Source: Silvanigrella paludirubra
GTDB taxonomy: Bacteria; Bdellovibrionota_B; Oligoflexia; Silvanigrellales; Silvanigrellaceae
NCBI RefSeq assembly: GCF_009208775.1
Contig: NZ_WFLM01000004.1
Span: 550,099 to 614,098 of the forward strand
Length of the DNA stretch: 64,000 bases
Direction of reading: 5' to 3'
Under the pieces are notes generated by a model, which was given only the letters and a program-made list of their open reading frames with translations, made no database searches and was not told the DNA's origin. This document shows, piece after piece, positions 43,171 to 52,878 of the stretch. The position numbers and the translations under genes are program-made. The stretch's first letter is position 1. Every line of letters begins with the position of its first letter.

Positions 43171-45129
43171 ATGTCGACGAATTTAAGTTATATTAGCAAT
43201 GAAGGTTTTATTCGGTTAGAGAAAGTATATTCATTATTAAATAAAGAAGGGTTAATTAGTAAAAGTAATCTTAAAAGTATAAACAACGAAAATTTTGCTA
43301 CTTTTTTTGGAATAACAGAAGAGTTAAATTATCCTTTATGGGGATTCTGTTTATATAAAAGAAATATTATGGATGGTTTTGATCAGCTTAATAGAAAAAA
43401 AGATATACTTTTACAAGATGTCATTGAAAAATGTCATCTTGAAAACACGAAAGGTGATTTTAATGCTATTTTTAAAGATTGTGCGCGTGAAATTGAACAA
43501 TACTTAAATAAAAGAAATCACTGGTATTTAAAAATTTCCAAAGATAGATTATTATTTTTAGATAAACTATTTTTGATTATTGAAACTTTATCAGATTTCA
43601 AAGATGATGAAGAAAAAGTAATTCTTTTTTCTAAATTAGTAAAAGCTTTATATGATATTCAGGCCTACGGTATATGGTCTGGGCACGATTGGGGACAAAC
43701 TTCAATCAATCATGTATTAAAGAAAGTTTGTGATGATCTTTCTTTGGCAACTGTTTCTTTAGTTGTTAAATTGAAAACACAAATGTCATCAATAAATCTT
43801 GAAAATTTAAATGAAAAGCTACTCCATTTGATTGGTACATTTAAATCGGTTTTAAATAATTCAATTCTTCCAAAGAATAATAAAGGAAATTTATTATGTG
43901 GAAAAATTGAAAACTTAAGAAATAATAGAAAAAATTTTAATATAATTAGATTGTTTAAAAGAGTTGTAGAAGAAAGAAATAAAAAAGTAATTTTCTTTAG
44001 ACTTGAATTGAGAAATTATCATGATAAAAATGTGGAAAGTATTTATTTTGATACAGAGTTAATTCCTATTAAAAATGTAAAAGACTCGCAAGTTATTTTA
44101 GATGAACAAAATAAATATATAGATTACATATCTGCATTGGTAGTAAATTATTTCAAGAGTTTAATGTGGTTTTTAAATCATGCTCAATACTTAAAAAATA
44201 TAAGTGATTATGCATTTGATAAAGCAATTCAAGGCAAAGTTAATAATGACTTTATAGAAGAAAATTTAGTAAGAAAAAAATCTAACTCACTTTTACAGCT
44301 AAAATCACCAAAAATAAGTATGAATCCTTTTGGAAGCTGTGAATCACTTGATTCTATACAAGACGATTCAAAAAGTTTATTGAAATCCTCAAGCTTATCA
44401 TTGAGTCCTTCCCTTAGCTCTATTTCGTCGAATAAAAGTCTTTCTGTAAGATTATTACAAATTGAGGCAAACTCATCGCCTGAACCTAAAACTCCCCCAA
44501 AAACCAAGGGCACTAAAAAATCAGAATCCTGTTTAAAGAAATTTAAAAATCTAAAAGAGTCATTTAATAAAGACTGTCATGAAAAAGAGCAAATGAACGA
44601 AGTTAAACTAGAAAATACTTCAATTACTAAGGCTGTTGCTAATCCAAAATTGGAAGAGATTAACGAAGAACTTTGTACTGAAGCAATTTGTTATTCTGAT
44701 TTTTATAATAATGAATTTAATTCTGATTTTAAAAATGAATTAGAGAAAGTAAACTTAGAAAAAATTGAAGATTTTTCTCATTGGAGCAAAGATTTATCTT
44801 ATTTCAAAAATATAACTTTAAATCAATCCATTTATATAGGAAATCAAAATAAAACAGATATTAATATTTTAAATACTTCTATTAAAGATTTATTAAAAGA
44901 AATAGAATTATTTAAAGAATCTCTTAAAAAAACAAATTCAAAAGCGATAGCAAGATTTCATTTTATTCCATTGAAAGATGATTCAGAAAACAAAATATTA
45001 TATTTTTCATGGACTAAAAATTGTTATCGTGAAATGAATGATGAAGGTGCTATTAAATATATTTGGAATGCTCTTTGCGATAGTGTAGCTTTAAAAGCAG
45101 ATATTAAAGAAATGATTTACAAATTATAA
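43171..45129 (+). CDS. Large protein of unknown function behind a sigma-54 type promoter
   Basis: A 652-residue soluble protein without signal peptide or membrane segments. I start it at ATG 43171, six bases after GAAGGA; a TTG at 43150 is in frame. The N-terminal 350 residues look globular and helical, with aromatic-rich stretches (YDIQAYGIWSGHDWGQTSINHVL). A Ser-rich, low-complexity linker follows at about 390-440 (SLLKSSSLSLSPSLSSISSNKS), with a Pro/Lys patch (PEPKTPPKTKGTKKSESC). The C-terminal 200 residues are helical and acidic. No family or catalytic motif is recognised. The size, linker and special promoter recall secreted effector-type proteins, but this is speculation. Confidence 0.6.
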   Translation: MSTNLSYISNEGFIRLEKVYSLLNKEGLISKSNLKSINNENFATFFGITEELNYPLWGFCLYKRNIMDGFDQLNRKKDILLQDVIEKCHLENTKGDFNAIFKDCAREIEQYLNKRNHWYLKISKDRLLFLDKLFLIIETLSDFKDDEEKVILFSKLVKALYDIQAYGIWSGHDWGQTSINHVLKKVCDDLSLATVSLVVKLKTQMSSINLENLNEKLLHLIGTFKSVLNNSILPKNNKGNLLCGKIENLRNNRKNFNIIRLFKRVVEERNKKVIFFRLELRNYHDKNVESIYFDTELIPIKNVKDSQVILDEQNKYIDYISALVVNYFKSLMWFLNHAQYLKNISDYAFDKAIQGKVNNDFIEENLVRKKSNSLLQLKSPKISMNPFGSCESLDSIQDDSKSLLKSSSLSLSPSLSSISSNKSLSVRLLQIEANSSPEPKTPPKTKGTKKSESCLKKFKNLKESFNKDCHEKEQMNEVKLENTSITKAVANPKLEEINEELCTEAICYSDFYNNEFNSDFKNELEKVNLEKIEDFSHWSKDLSYFKNITLNQSIYIGNQNKTDINILNTSIKDLLKEIELFKESLKKTNSKAIARFHFIPLKDDSENKILYFSWTKNCYREMNDEGAIKYIWNALCDSVALKADIKEMIYKL

Positions 45130-45155
45130 TTAAGCTAAAAATAAATAATGAAATC

Positions 45156-46259
45156 TTATTCGATTTTTTTAGGCAATTTAATTGTAAATTTAGTCCCTTC
45201 ATTTGGAATTGATGTAACAGATATCTCTCCCCCATGCTGTTTTACTAATGAATAAGTTATTGATAGACCTAATCCTGTTCCTTCTCCAACTGGCTTTGTA
45301 GTAAAAAAAGGGTCAAATATTTTATCAATTATTTCTGGTTTAATTCCGCTTCCTGTGTCTTCAATGCTAATATGAATAAACTTTTCATCATCCGTTCTTT
45401 CAAAAGAAAGAACGCCACCATTTTGCATTGCTTGTATAGCGTTAGTAATTAAATTTAAAAATATTTGTCCAATTTGACCAGAATCACCAAGAATAATGTC
45501 ATTATTATTTTCAATATTCCAATCAATTTTTATATGTTTTTGTTGAAGAAATCCTTTAGCTAATTTTAACGTTTTTTGAATTTCTGGAATAAGATGAATT
45601 TCATGTTTCTCTACTATTTTAGTTTCATGTCTTGCAAAACTTAAAAGATTATCTACTATTTCTTTACATTTTTTAGCAGCAGATTCTATTTGTTCTAAAT
45701 CTTCTCGATGGCGATTATTTTTATCAATTTCAGACAATAATATTTGAGTAAAGGCAAGAATACCAGCTAATGGACTATTAATTTCATGAGCAACTCCACC
45801 AGCTAGTTTTCCAATAGCAGCTAATTTATCTGCATGTGCTAATCTTTTTTGAAGTTGTGTTTGAAGGGTGATATCACGATAATGAATAACGTAACGAATG
45901 TTATTATTCCCTACATTATTCATTATATGGGCTCTAATCGTATACGTTTGATCTGGAAATAGTTCTGAAGTAGTCCATTCAATATCTGTGATTTTTTCAT
46001 TAGTTTGTTTTAATAAACAATCTTTACATGGAGAATCTTTATTAGCAAAAGCAATATAGCATTTATTATTAATTAAAGAGAGGTAGTTTATGTTTGGGTT
46101 TTTTTTTAAAATTATTTGAAGATATGAATTATTTAATCGAATAATATTATAATTTTTATCTATTAAAACAAGTGGATCTGCTATGGTATCTATCATGGCT
46201 ATCCACTGTTTTTTTAATTCTTCAATATCGCGAGAGCCTTTAGAAATAGGAGTTCCCAT
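45156..46259 (-). CDS. PAS-domain sensor histidine kinase
   Basis: A 367-residue cytoplasmic histidine kinase. The N-terminal PAS domain (about 20-135) contains a Cys pattern C67...PC78KDC81, like PAS domains with a metal or redox centre. The DHp helix has GGVAHEINSPL with the phospho-accepting His159. The ATPase domain shows the N box (NLITNAIQAM), G1 box (EDTGSGI), F region (FDPFFTTK) and G2 box (GEGTGLGLS), all intact. No membrane segments. Start ATG 46259 is preferred to the upstream TTG. There is no response regulator next to it; such NtrB-like kinases often pair with sigma-54 activators, but the partner is not seen. Confidence 0.9.
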   Translation of the reverse strand: MGTPISKGSRDIEELKKQWIAMIDTIADPLVLIDKNYNIIRLNNSYLQIILKKNPNINYLSLINNKCYIAFANKDSPCKDCLLKQTNEKITDIEWTTSELFPDQTYTIRAHIMNNVGNNNIRYVIHYRDITLQTQLQKRLAHADKLAAIGKLAGGVAHEINSPLAGILAFTQILLSEIDKNNRHREDLEQIESAAKKCKEIVDNLLSFARHETKIVEKHEIHLIPEIQKTLKLAKGFLQQKHIKIDWNIENNNDIILGDSGQIGQIFLNLITNAIQAMQNGGVLSFERTDDEKFIHISIEDTGSGIKPEIIDKIFDPFFTTKPVGEGTGLGLSITYSLVKQHGGEISVTSIPNEGTKFTIKLPKKIE

Positions 46260-46292
46260 TTTTTTTCTCAATAATTAAAGAGTTACTTTAAA

Positions 46293-48815
46293 TTAATGAT
46301 GAATAAGTGGCTGATTTCCTTTTGTCCCAGTAACATTTGATAATGTCATTGCCTGTGAATTTTTTAGTTTTGTTTCTAAAGCGTCATCACTTTCCCAAGC
46401 AATGGCGTGAAGCAGAACTGTATCCATATGATCAACAGGAACAATTTCTAGTTGCTGAAGAATATTTTTAGGAATCTCCAATAAGTCACGTTCATTTTCT
46501 TTAGGAATAATTACTTTTTTAATCCCACCACGATGAGCAGCAAGTAATTTTTCCTTTAGACCACCAATAGGCAATACTCGTCCACGAAGCGTAATTTCAC
46601 CTGTCATTGCTACTTCACGATTAAATGGCTTTTTAGTAAGGGCACTCACTAAAGCGGTTGCCATAGTGATACCTGCGCTCGGTCCATCTTTTGGAATAGC
46701 ACCTTCGGGAAAGTGAACATGAATATCTATTTTTGAATAAAATTCATCTTCAAGACCAAGGAAAGCTCCTCTAGACCTAACGTAACTAAAAGCAGCTTGT
46801 GCAGACTCTTGCATGACGTCCCCAAGTTTACCCGTAATTTTTAAATTACCTTTGCCACTCATGACAGCAACTTCTGTAACTAATAAATCGCCACCAACTT
46901 CTGTATAAGCAAGCCCTTGACCAACTCCAATTTCATTTCTTAACTCTTTTTCGCCTATGCTATGTTTTCTAGGTCCAAGATATTTTTGAACTAACGCAGC
47001 ATCAATTAAAGGAGCTTTTAAACCTTCTAAAGAAACAGTTTTTATGACTTCTGGAGTTTCTTTTATTTCTTTATCTTTAACTTCTTTTGTTTCTTTAGTT
47101 GATTTAGAAGGAGTTTTTTTATTGTTTTTAAGAAGTTCTCTTGCTATTTTACGGCAGATACTAGAAACTTCTCTTTCCAAATTTCTTACACCAGCTTCTC
47201 TGGTATAATAACGCACCAATTCTTCTAATGCAGAGTTATCAAATTTTAATTCTGATTTATCAAGCCCATTTGATTTTACTGCTTTTTGAATGAGATGTTG
47301 TTGTGCAATATTAATTTTTTCTTGTTCGGTATATCCGCTTAGATGAATAATTTCCATACGATCTAAAAGCGGTTTCGGAACACCATTTAAACTATTTGCC
47401 GTAGCAATAAATAAAATTTGGGACAGATCATAATCTAAATCAAGGTAGTGATCATTAAAAGCATGATTTTGTTCTGGGTCAAGCACTTCAAGCATGGCGC
47501 TTGAAGGATCTCCACGAAAATCAGAGCTCATTTTGTCAATTTCATCTAGAAGAACAACAGGATTTCCACTACCAGCTTTTTTAATTGCATTTAAAATTTT
47601 TCCTGGCATAGCTCCTATATAAGTTCTACGATGTCCACGAATTTCTGCTTCGTCTCTTACACCGCCAAGTGCAATGCGGGAAAAATTTCTTCCTGTGGAG
47701 CGTGCAATACTTTTTGCAAGACTTGTTTTACCAACACCTGGAGGACCAACTAAACATAGAATAGGTCCTTTTATTTTATCAGATAAGCTTGTTACTGCTA
47801 GATATTCTAAGATTCTTTCTTTTACCTTTTCAAGTCCAAAGTGATCTTCATTTAAAACATCTTCAGCAAAAATTTGATCTTTAATTGTAGGAGCATAATC
47901 TGCCCATGGAAGTGAAAGGACAGTATCAATATAATTTCGAACAACAGTAGCTTCTGCACTCATAGGGCTCATGCTGCGAAGTTTTTTTACTTCTTTTTTA
48001 AGTTTTTCTTTTGCTTCATCGCTTAATTTTTTTGTTTTGATTTTACTTTCGATCTCAGCAATTTCTGTACGAATATCATCTGCATTGCCAAGTTCTTTTT
48101 GAATGGCATTCATTTGTTCATTCAAATAATATTCTTTTTGAGTTTTTTCCATTTGGCGTTTTACGCGAGCTCTTATTTTTTTCTCAACGCGTAAAATTTC
48201 AATTTCGGATTGAATAATGCTAAATATTTCTTCTAATCTTTTTGCAGGGTCTATTGTTTCTAATATTCTTTGTTTATCAGCAAGTTTTAAATTAGCAAGT
48301 TGCACAACAAGAGTGTCTGCTAGTCTGCTTTCATCTTCAATGCTAGAAATCGAAAAGACCATTTCAGGTGGTACTTTTTTATTTAACTTAACATAAGTAT
48401 CAAAAGCTTGTTTTACTGTTCGAACAAGAGCTTCATTTTCAGCGGATCTACCATTTGGTTCTTGAATTTCAGCAATATCCACAACGAGCATTTCATTTGA
48501 TTCAACATATTTAAGAATGCGGCCGCGTTTTTTTCCTTCCACTAAAATTTTAACCGTTCCGTCTGGAAGTCTTAATAATTGTAAAATTTGTGCTATTGTA
48601 CCAAACTCATAGATTTCTTCAGGTAGTGGGTCATTCGATTTTGGTTTTTTTTGTGCCGCAAGAAATATTTCTCTATTTCGTGCCATAGCATCATCGAGGG
48701 CTTTTATGCTTTTTTCACGCCCTACAAACAGTGGGACTACAGTGTGTGGAAATACGAGTAATTCCCTCAAAGGCAAAAGCGGTAATGTTCGGCTAGTTGT
48801 TTTTTTATCAGCCAT
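46293..48815 (-). CDS. lon: ATP-dependent protease Lon
   Basis: An 840-residue Lon protease degrading misfolded and regulatory proteins in the cytoplasm. The N-terminal substrate-binding domain starts [24 protein letters not shown]. The AAA+ domain has Walker A GPPGVGKT and LLDEIDKM. The C-terminal protease domain has the catalytic Ser in [16 protein letters not shown] and the Lys in [23 protein letters not shown]. An insert of about 30 residues rich in Lys, Glu and Thr lies between the ATPase and protease domains. AAAGGAG precedes ATG 48815, and a promoter lies just upstream. Length and motifs are standard for LonA. Confidence 0.97.
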   Translation of the reverse strand: MADKKTTSRTLPLLPLRELLVFPHTVVPLFVGREKSIKALDDAMARNREIFLAAQKKPKSNDPLPEEIYEFGTIAQILQLLRLPDGTVKILVEGKKRGRILKYVESNEMLVVDIAEIQEPNGRSAENEALVRTVKQAFDTYVKLNKKVPPEMVFSISSIEDESRLADTLVVQLANLKLADKQRILETIDPAKRLEEIFSIIQSEIEILRVEKKIRARVKRQMEKTQKEYYLNEQMNAIQKELGNADDIRTEIAEIESKIKTKKLSDEAKEKLKKEVKKLRSMSPMSAEATVVRNYIDTVLSLPWADYAPTIKDQIFAEDVLNEDHFGLEKVKERILEYLAVTSLSDKIKGPILCLVGPPGVGKTSLAKSIARSTGRNFSRIALGGVRDEAEIRGHRRTYIGAMPGKILNAIKKAGSGNPVVLLDEIDKMSSDFRGDPSSAMLEVLDPEQNHAFNDHYLDLDYDLSQILFIATANSLNGVPKPLLDRMEIIHLSGYTEQEKINIAQQHLIQKAVKSNGLDKSELKFDNSALEELVRYYTREAGVRNLEREVSSICRKIARELLKNNKKTPSKSTKETKEVKDKEIKETPEVIKTVSLEGLKAPLIDAALVQKYLGPRKHSIGEKELRNEIGVGQGLAYTEVGGDLLVTEVAVMSGKGNLKITGKLGDVMQESAQAAFSYVRSRGAFLGLEDEFYSKIDIHVHFPEGAIPKDGPSAGITMATALVSALTKKPFNREVAMTGEITLRGRVLPIGGLKEKLLAAHRGGIKKVIIPKENERDLLEIPKNILQQLEIVPVDHMDTVLLHAIAWESDDALETKLKNSQAMTLSNVTGTKGNQPLIHH

Positions 48816-48866
48816 ATAGAGCTACTCCTTTGCGGTCATGTAGAAAATTTCAACCTCAACATAACT

Positions 48867-48894
48867 ATTCTATGACATTTAAAAGGATTGGCAA
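48867..48894 (-). promoter_or_regulatory. Promoter of lon
   Basis: On the minus strand TTGCCA (48894-48889) and TAGAAT (48872-48867) are separated by 16 bases, about 50 bases upstream of the lon start. It is a good sigma-70 type match. Confidence 0.5.
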
Positions 48895-48921
48895 TACCAA
48901 TCTATTTTAAGTATCTAACAC

Positions 48922-50622
48922 TTACAAATCGTTAAATAAACAATAAGCATCTGGTGTTTTCTTGAAAAAGTTTTCTTTTTCATTGTTAAAGAAAAAATCA
49001 CCTAATATCTCTTGTTCAGTTAGAATTTCGGTAAATGTTTCTTGATTAGTTAGTGGATGAAAAGGAACTGCTCGCAGTACGACAATTTCTTGGCTTTTCC
49101 AAATAGATTCTAATGTTGTTCGTGAAACAAAACTTTTTCCGTCTTTACGCTGTTTTTTTTGTATATTTATATTAATTTCATTTAAAAATAAATTTAATTG
49201 TCTTATTACTAAATCAAAATTATTTTTAATTTTAGGAAAATGAATTTCGATTTTTTCAAGTTTATCTTTATTTTTTAAATTCCAAATCTCATAAATTATT
49301 TTAATTTGAATTTTTATAGATTTTGGTAAATATCTGTAGGTTAAAATGCTTGTTTCAGGTTTGTTTGTTGCTTCAAACGATGGATGGCTTTCAGCCATTT
49401 GTGATAATAAAAAAGCATTTTCTATAGCCTTATCAATTAGTGTTTGGTAGCCTTGCCTTCCAATAGCTTTAAAGCAAAACCAAAGTTTAAGAGAATCGAA
49501 TCTTCTGCTGCCTTCAATTGTTGTTCTGCCTAAGTCAACACTACTTTCTCTAATAATATACTTTGCTGTATGTCTTATTGTGTCTAGGGAATGTTCATTT
49601 TTGAAAAGAACAGCTCCGTGTGACATTGTTAAATATAAAAATTTATGACCATCAATGACAACGGAATCGGCATTTTCAATTCCATCAAGTTGTTTTTTAT
49701 GATTGCTGCTTAATAATAAAGCTCCGCCCCAAGCGGCATCGACATGAAACCATATTTTATATTTAGTACAAATTTGAGAGAGCTTTTTTAAATCATCAAT
49801 ATTTCCTGTTTCAGTTGTGCCTGCTACACCAATAATAGAAATAATTTTAGTTTTTTCATGATGCAATTTTTGAATTGTATTTTCTAATTCAATGAGATTA
49901 ATTTTATTTGTAAGTATTTCACAAGGAATGGTAATAACATTTTCCTCACCAATTCCCATAATAGCAGCGGTTTTTTTTATTGAATAATGACCACGTTGAC
50001 TTACTAATAGAACTGCCCTTGTGCAATCAGCCTTTTTAAAAGCTTCGTATATTCCTATTTTATGAATATTTGGAAAAAGAATATTTCTTGCTGTTACCAA
50101 GGCGGTTAGATTTCCTACTGTGCCACCGCTACAATAATTTCCAACGGCAATGTCTGAGTGATTTAAAATATGATTATAAAAAGATTTTTCTCTATTATAA
50201 ATTAAATTATGCAGCCAGCATAATGTCTGCCATTCAACATATGTAGCGGATAAAGCAGTTTCAATTTTAACAACATTTTGATTCAAAGCGCTTATTATTA
50301 TATCACATAATAATAAAAAATTAGGCGTCGCCCCTGTCATATGTCCAATGTAATTAGGATGTGAAACTCGAACAGAGTTTTTAACTATCTTTTCAATTGT
50401 TTCTTTTAAAACAGCAGGGATTTTTTCTCCTCTTTCAGGGATTTCTATGGTTCTAAAAAAATTTGATATTTCATTTGGTGAAATTTCTGCATGGAGTTTT
50501 TGTCCATCTCGATTGTGTAAAAAATTAAGAGCTGCTTCGAGTGTAATATTTGCCCATTTATTGAACTCTTTATCTTTGACAGAAGGGAAGAAATATCGAG
50601 ATATTAAAGAAGAATTATTCAT
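48922..50622 (-). CDS. panP: Pyridoxal-dependent decarboxylase, PanP-type (putative aspartate 1-decarboxylase)
   Basis: A 566-residue group II PLP decarboxylase. The PLP lysine is K327 in DGHKFLY, and the cofactor Asp is D295 in HVDAAWGGALLLS. Blocks HPNYIGHMTGATPNF, SALNQNVVKIET, NYCSGGTVGNLTAL, RGHYSIKK and GVAGTTETGNIDDL match, from memory, the PanP family described as an alternative, PLP-dependent aspartate decarboxylase giving beta-alanine for pantothenate. A glutamate or tyrosine decarboxylase remains possible. The start at ATG 50622 is preferred to a TTG at 50640; neither has a strong site. Confidence 0.8.
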   Translation of the reverse strand: MNNSSLISRYFFPSVKDKEFNKWANITLEAALNFLHNRDGQKLHAEISPNEISNFFRTIEIPERGEKIPAVLKETIEKIVKNSVRVSHPNYIGHMTGATPNFLLLCDIIISALNQNVVKIETALSATYVEWQTLCWLHNLIYNREKSFYNHILNHSDIAVGNYCSGGTVGNLTALVTARNILFPNIHKIGIYEAFKKADCTRAVLLVSQRGHYSIKKTAAIMGIGEENVITIPCEILTNKINLIELENTIQKLHHEKTKIISIIGVAGTTETGNIDDLKKLSQICTKYKIWFHVDAAWGGALLLSSNHKKQLDGIENADSVVIDGHKFLYLTMSHGAVLFKNEHSLDTIRHTAKYIIRESSVDLGRTTIEGSRRFDSLKLWFCFKAIGRQGYQTLIDKAIENAFLLSQMAESHPSFEATNKPETSILTYRYLPKSIKIQIKIIYEIWNLKNKDKLEKIEIHFPKIKNNFDLVIRQLNLFLNEININIQKKQRKDGKSFVSRTTLESIWKSQEIVVLRAVPFHPLTNQETFTEILTEQEILGDFFFNNEKENFFKKTPDAYCLFNDL

Positions 50623-50761
50623 AATTATTTTCGATCCCAAATAACGAGTAGAAAACGAATGTCTGAGTGAAATCTTTTATATGAACTTATAGAATTTGAA
50701 CATTATATTTTCTATAAAAAATCTTTTCGGTAAATTGGATCAGATTTTTTTACTGCAAATC

Positions 50762-50790
50762 TTGCATTATCAAAGAATGAAATGTAAATA
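50762..50790 (+). promoter_or_regulatory. Promoter of the HU-like gene
   Basis: TTGCAT (50762-50767), 17 bases, TAAATA (50785-50790), about 50 bases before ATG 50842. Confidence 0.45.
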
Positions 50791-50841
50791 CAAATTTCCG
50801 GGCAATCGGTCTGTTTAATTAACACATGGAGTTTTTTTATT

Positions 50842-51177
50842 ATGGCTAAAAGTAAAAGTTTATTAACTACTGTTCCAACAAGCGTAATCATTGCTGATGT
50901 ATCTGCGCGTTTTGAGCAATTACCAAAGAAAATAACTAAAGAAGTTATCTCTGCATTTTTAGAGGCAATTGAAGACAATGTTGCTGGTGGACATAAAGTT
51001 CGTATTGATAAAGTAGGAATTCTTACTTGTAAAGATCGTGCAGCACGTAAAGGTCGCAACCCACAAACTGGCGAAGAAATTAAGATTCCTGCATCTAAAA
51101 AGATTAGTTTCCGCGTTGCTAAATCATTAAAGGAAAGAGTTGGAGTAGCTAAAAAAGCTTCCGTTAAAAAGAAATAA
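50842..51177 (+). CDS. HU-family DNA-binding protein
   Basis: A 111-residue histone-like protein that bends and compacts DNA as a dimer. It has the two N-terminal helices, a beta-hairpin DNA-binding arm with GRNPQTGEEIKIPASKKISFRVAKSLK, and a basic C-terminal tail (VAKKASVKKK). It is somewhat longer than typical HU (about 90) because of N- and C-terminal extensions. GGAG lies 11 bases before ATG. It is convergent with an IHF-like gene; a hairpin separates the two ends. Confidence 0.92.
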   Translation: MAKSKSLLTTVPTSVIIADVSARFEQLPKKITKEVISAFLEAIEDNVAGGHKVRIDKVGILTCKDRAARKGRNPQTGEEIKIPASKKISFRVAKSLKERVGVAKKASVKKK

Positions 51178-51195
51178 TTAACATTATTTCTTTTT
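51166..51195. terminator. Hairpin between convergent HU and IHF genes
   Basis: A 13-pair stem of A/T-rich sequence (51166-51178 with 51183-51195) around a TAAC loop, with an A-run on one side and T-run on the other. It overlaps both stop codons and can end both transcripts. Confidence 0.6.
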
Positions 51196-51535
51196 ATTCG
51201 TTATATTCTTCCTCGTGAGTACCTGCCATAACAAGCTTACTATCGTCTAGATCAGCATTATTAACAGCTTCTCTTAATTTTTCAGATGGATGAAATGTAA
51301 CTACGCGACGAGCGGATATTTCGATACGCTGTCCAGTGTGGGGATTTCTCCCTGGACGGCTTCTTTTTTCACGGACTACCCATTTCCCAAATCCGGAAAT
51401 TTTTACTTCTTCGCCATTTTCTAATTTAGATTTTATAGATTCTAAAATGGTTTCCACCAAGTTCTTGGCTTCTTGTGAAGAAAATTGAGTCTTGGAACGA
51501 ATTAATTCGACAATCTTGTCTTTTGTTAGAGTCAT
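51194..51535 (-). CDS. IHF/HU-family DNA-binding protein (IHF alpha-like)
   Basis: A 113-residue DNA-bending protein. The arm reads [47 protein letters not shown], which is closest to IHF alpha ([44 protein letters not shown]). An acidic tail ends in EEEYNE. I start it at ATG 51535, five bases after AGAGGG; an in-frame upstream codon at 51562 is unlikely. It could act as half of an IHF heterodimer or as a homodimer; no beta subunit is adjacent, although the convergent HU gene is. Confidence 0.9.
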   Translation of the reverse strand: MTLTKDKIVELIRSKTQFSSQEAKNLVETILESIKSKLENGEEVKISGFGKWVVREKRSRPGRNPHTGQRIEISARRVVTFHPSEKLREAVNNADLDDSKLVMAGTHEEEYNE

Positions 51536-51715
51536 AAACACCCTCTTATGGATAACTAGCAAGAACTTTTATAGTTCTATTTTTTCACATTCTTCTGGAC
51601 AAACACAATCCCCATCAGTGTCAACTTTTCTCCTGTGGTCAATAGCCTTTACGACAAAAAATAGGAAAAAGGAAGCTTTTCTTGCTTACCATTTTTTTTA
51701 TGAAGATGCACTTAA

Positions 51716-51744
51716 TTGTCATTAAAAGTTTAACATGGTATAGC
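51716..51744 (+). promoter_or_regulatory. Promoter of trpS
   Basis: TTGTCA (51716-51721), a 17-base spacer and TATAGC (51739-51744), about 48 bases before the trpS start. Confidence 0.5.
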
Positions 51745-51791
51745 TATTGCCTGTATTTTCAGTTTTTACAGACTTTAGGAGTCACTTCAAA

Positions 51792-52835
51792 ATGCAAAAA
51801 AACAATCCTATTTCAAGTAACAAAAATACTCAAAAAACATGGGGTGAAAGAAAAAGATTTTTAACAGGAGTAAAGCCTTCTGGAGAAGTTCATATTGGAA
51901 ATTATTTTGGTGCTATAAATCCATGTATAGAATTATCAAATAATTCAAATAATGAAGTCATTCTAATGTGTGTAGACTGGCATGGGCTTACAAATAAATC
52001 TGAAATTTTTCGCCCTGGTGAATTAACGCAATCTTTAATAGCAACCTATTTGGCGTTAGGATTTAACTACAAAGAAAACTCAATTATTTTGCAAAGTGAC
52101 TTTAAACAAATTCAAGAAAACTCGTGGTATTTATCCTGTGCTACGGCTGCTGGTATGCTTGAAAGATCTCATGCATATAAAGACGCTATTGCAAATGGGA
52201 AATCACCAACAGCAGGTTTATTATTTTACCCATCCCTAATGGCTTCGGATATTTTAACGTTTGATGCTCAATTTGTTCCTGTTGGAAAAGATCAAGCTCA
52301 ACATTTAGAATATGCTTCTGATATGGCAAAGTTCTTTAATAATTTAGTTGATGTTGAGGTTTATACTGAACCACAACCTATTATTCAAGAAATACCTTCT
52401 TTGTTAGGAATTGATGGTGAACGTAAAATGAGTAAAAGTTATAATAATACCTTACCAATTTTTGCGACCAAAAAAGAATTAGAAAAAAGAGTTAAAGAGA
52501 TAAAAACAGATTCTAAAGGATTAGATGATCCTAAAAATCCAGAAACCTGCGCTATTTTTCAAATATTTAAATCTTTTGCATCAAGTGATGCCCTTCTTTA
52601 TATGCATGACAGACTTGAAAAAGGAATAGGTTATGGATATGGGCATGCTAAAAAAGATTTTGTTGATGAGCATGAAAAAGTTTTTGGTACTTTAAGAGAA
52701 AAATTTGAATATTTTAATAACAGTGAGCAAGAAATCAGAAACTGCTTAAAAATAGGTTATGAAAAAGCTCAAAATTATGCAGATTCCGTAACAAAAAGAG
52801 CAAGAGAAGCTTTGGGATTAAAATCTTATTTATAA
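51792..52835 (+). CDS. trpS: Tryptophanyl-tRNA synthetase
   Basis: A 347-residue class Ic synthetase that charges tRNA-Trp. Motifs are GVKPSGEVHIGNYFGAI with the HIGH-like HIGN (34-37), LMCVDWHGLT, the tryptophan-binding region VPVGKDQAQHLEYA, and KMSKS (212-216). I start at ATG 51792 after AGGAG at 51777-51781; a TTG at 51747 would add 15 residues. Length is normal. It is convergent with the pyruvate kinase gene. Confidence 0.95.
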   Translation: MQKNNPISSNKNTQKTWGERKRFLTGVKPSGEVHIGNYFGAINPCIELSNNSNNEVILMCVDWHGLTNKSEIFRPGELTQSLIATYLALGFNYKENSIILQSDFKQIQENSWYLSCATAAGMLERSHAYKDAIANGKSPTAGLLFYPSLMASDILTFDAQFVPVGKDQAQHLEYASDMAKFFNNLVDVEVYTEPQPIIQEIPSLLGIDGERKMSKSYNNTLPIFATKKELEKRVKEIKTDSKGLDDPKNPETCAIFQIFKSFASSDALLYMHDRLEKGIGYGYGHAKKDFVDEHEKVFGTLREKFEYFNNSEQEIRNCLKIGYEKAQNYADSVTKRAREALGLKSYL

Positions 52836-52843
52836 AAAAGTAT

Positions 52844-52878
52844 AATCAGATATTGCAATTTTTATGCAATATCTGATT
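52844..52878 (-). terminator. Terminator of the pyk operon
   Basis: A perfect 14-pair stem (52844-52857 with 52865-52878), with the pyk stop codon in the loop. On the minus strand it is followed after four bases by a T-run. It ends the long namZ-to-pyk operon and lies just past trpS on the other strand. Confidence 0.65.
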
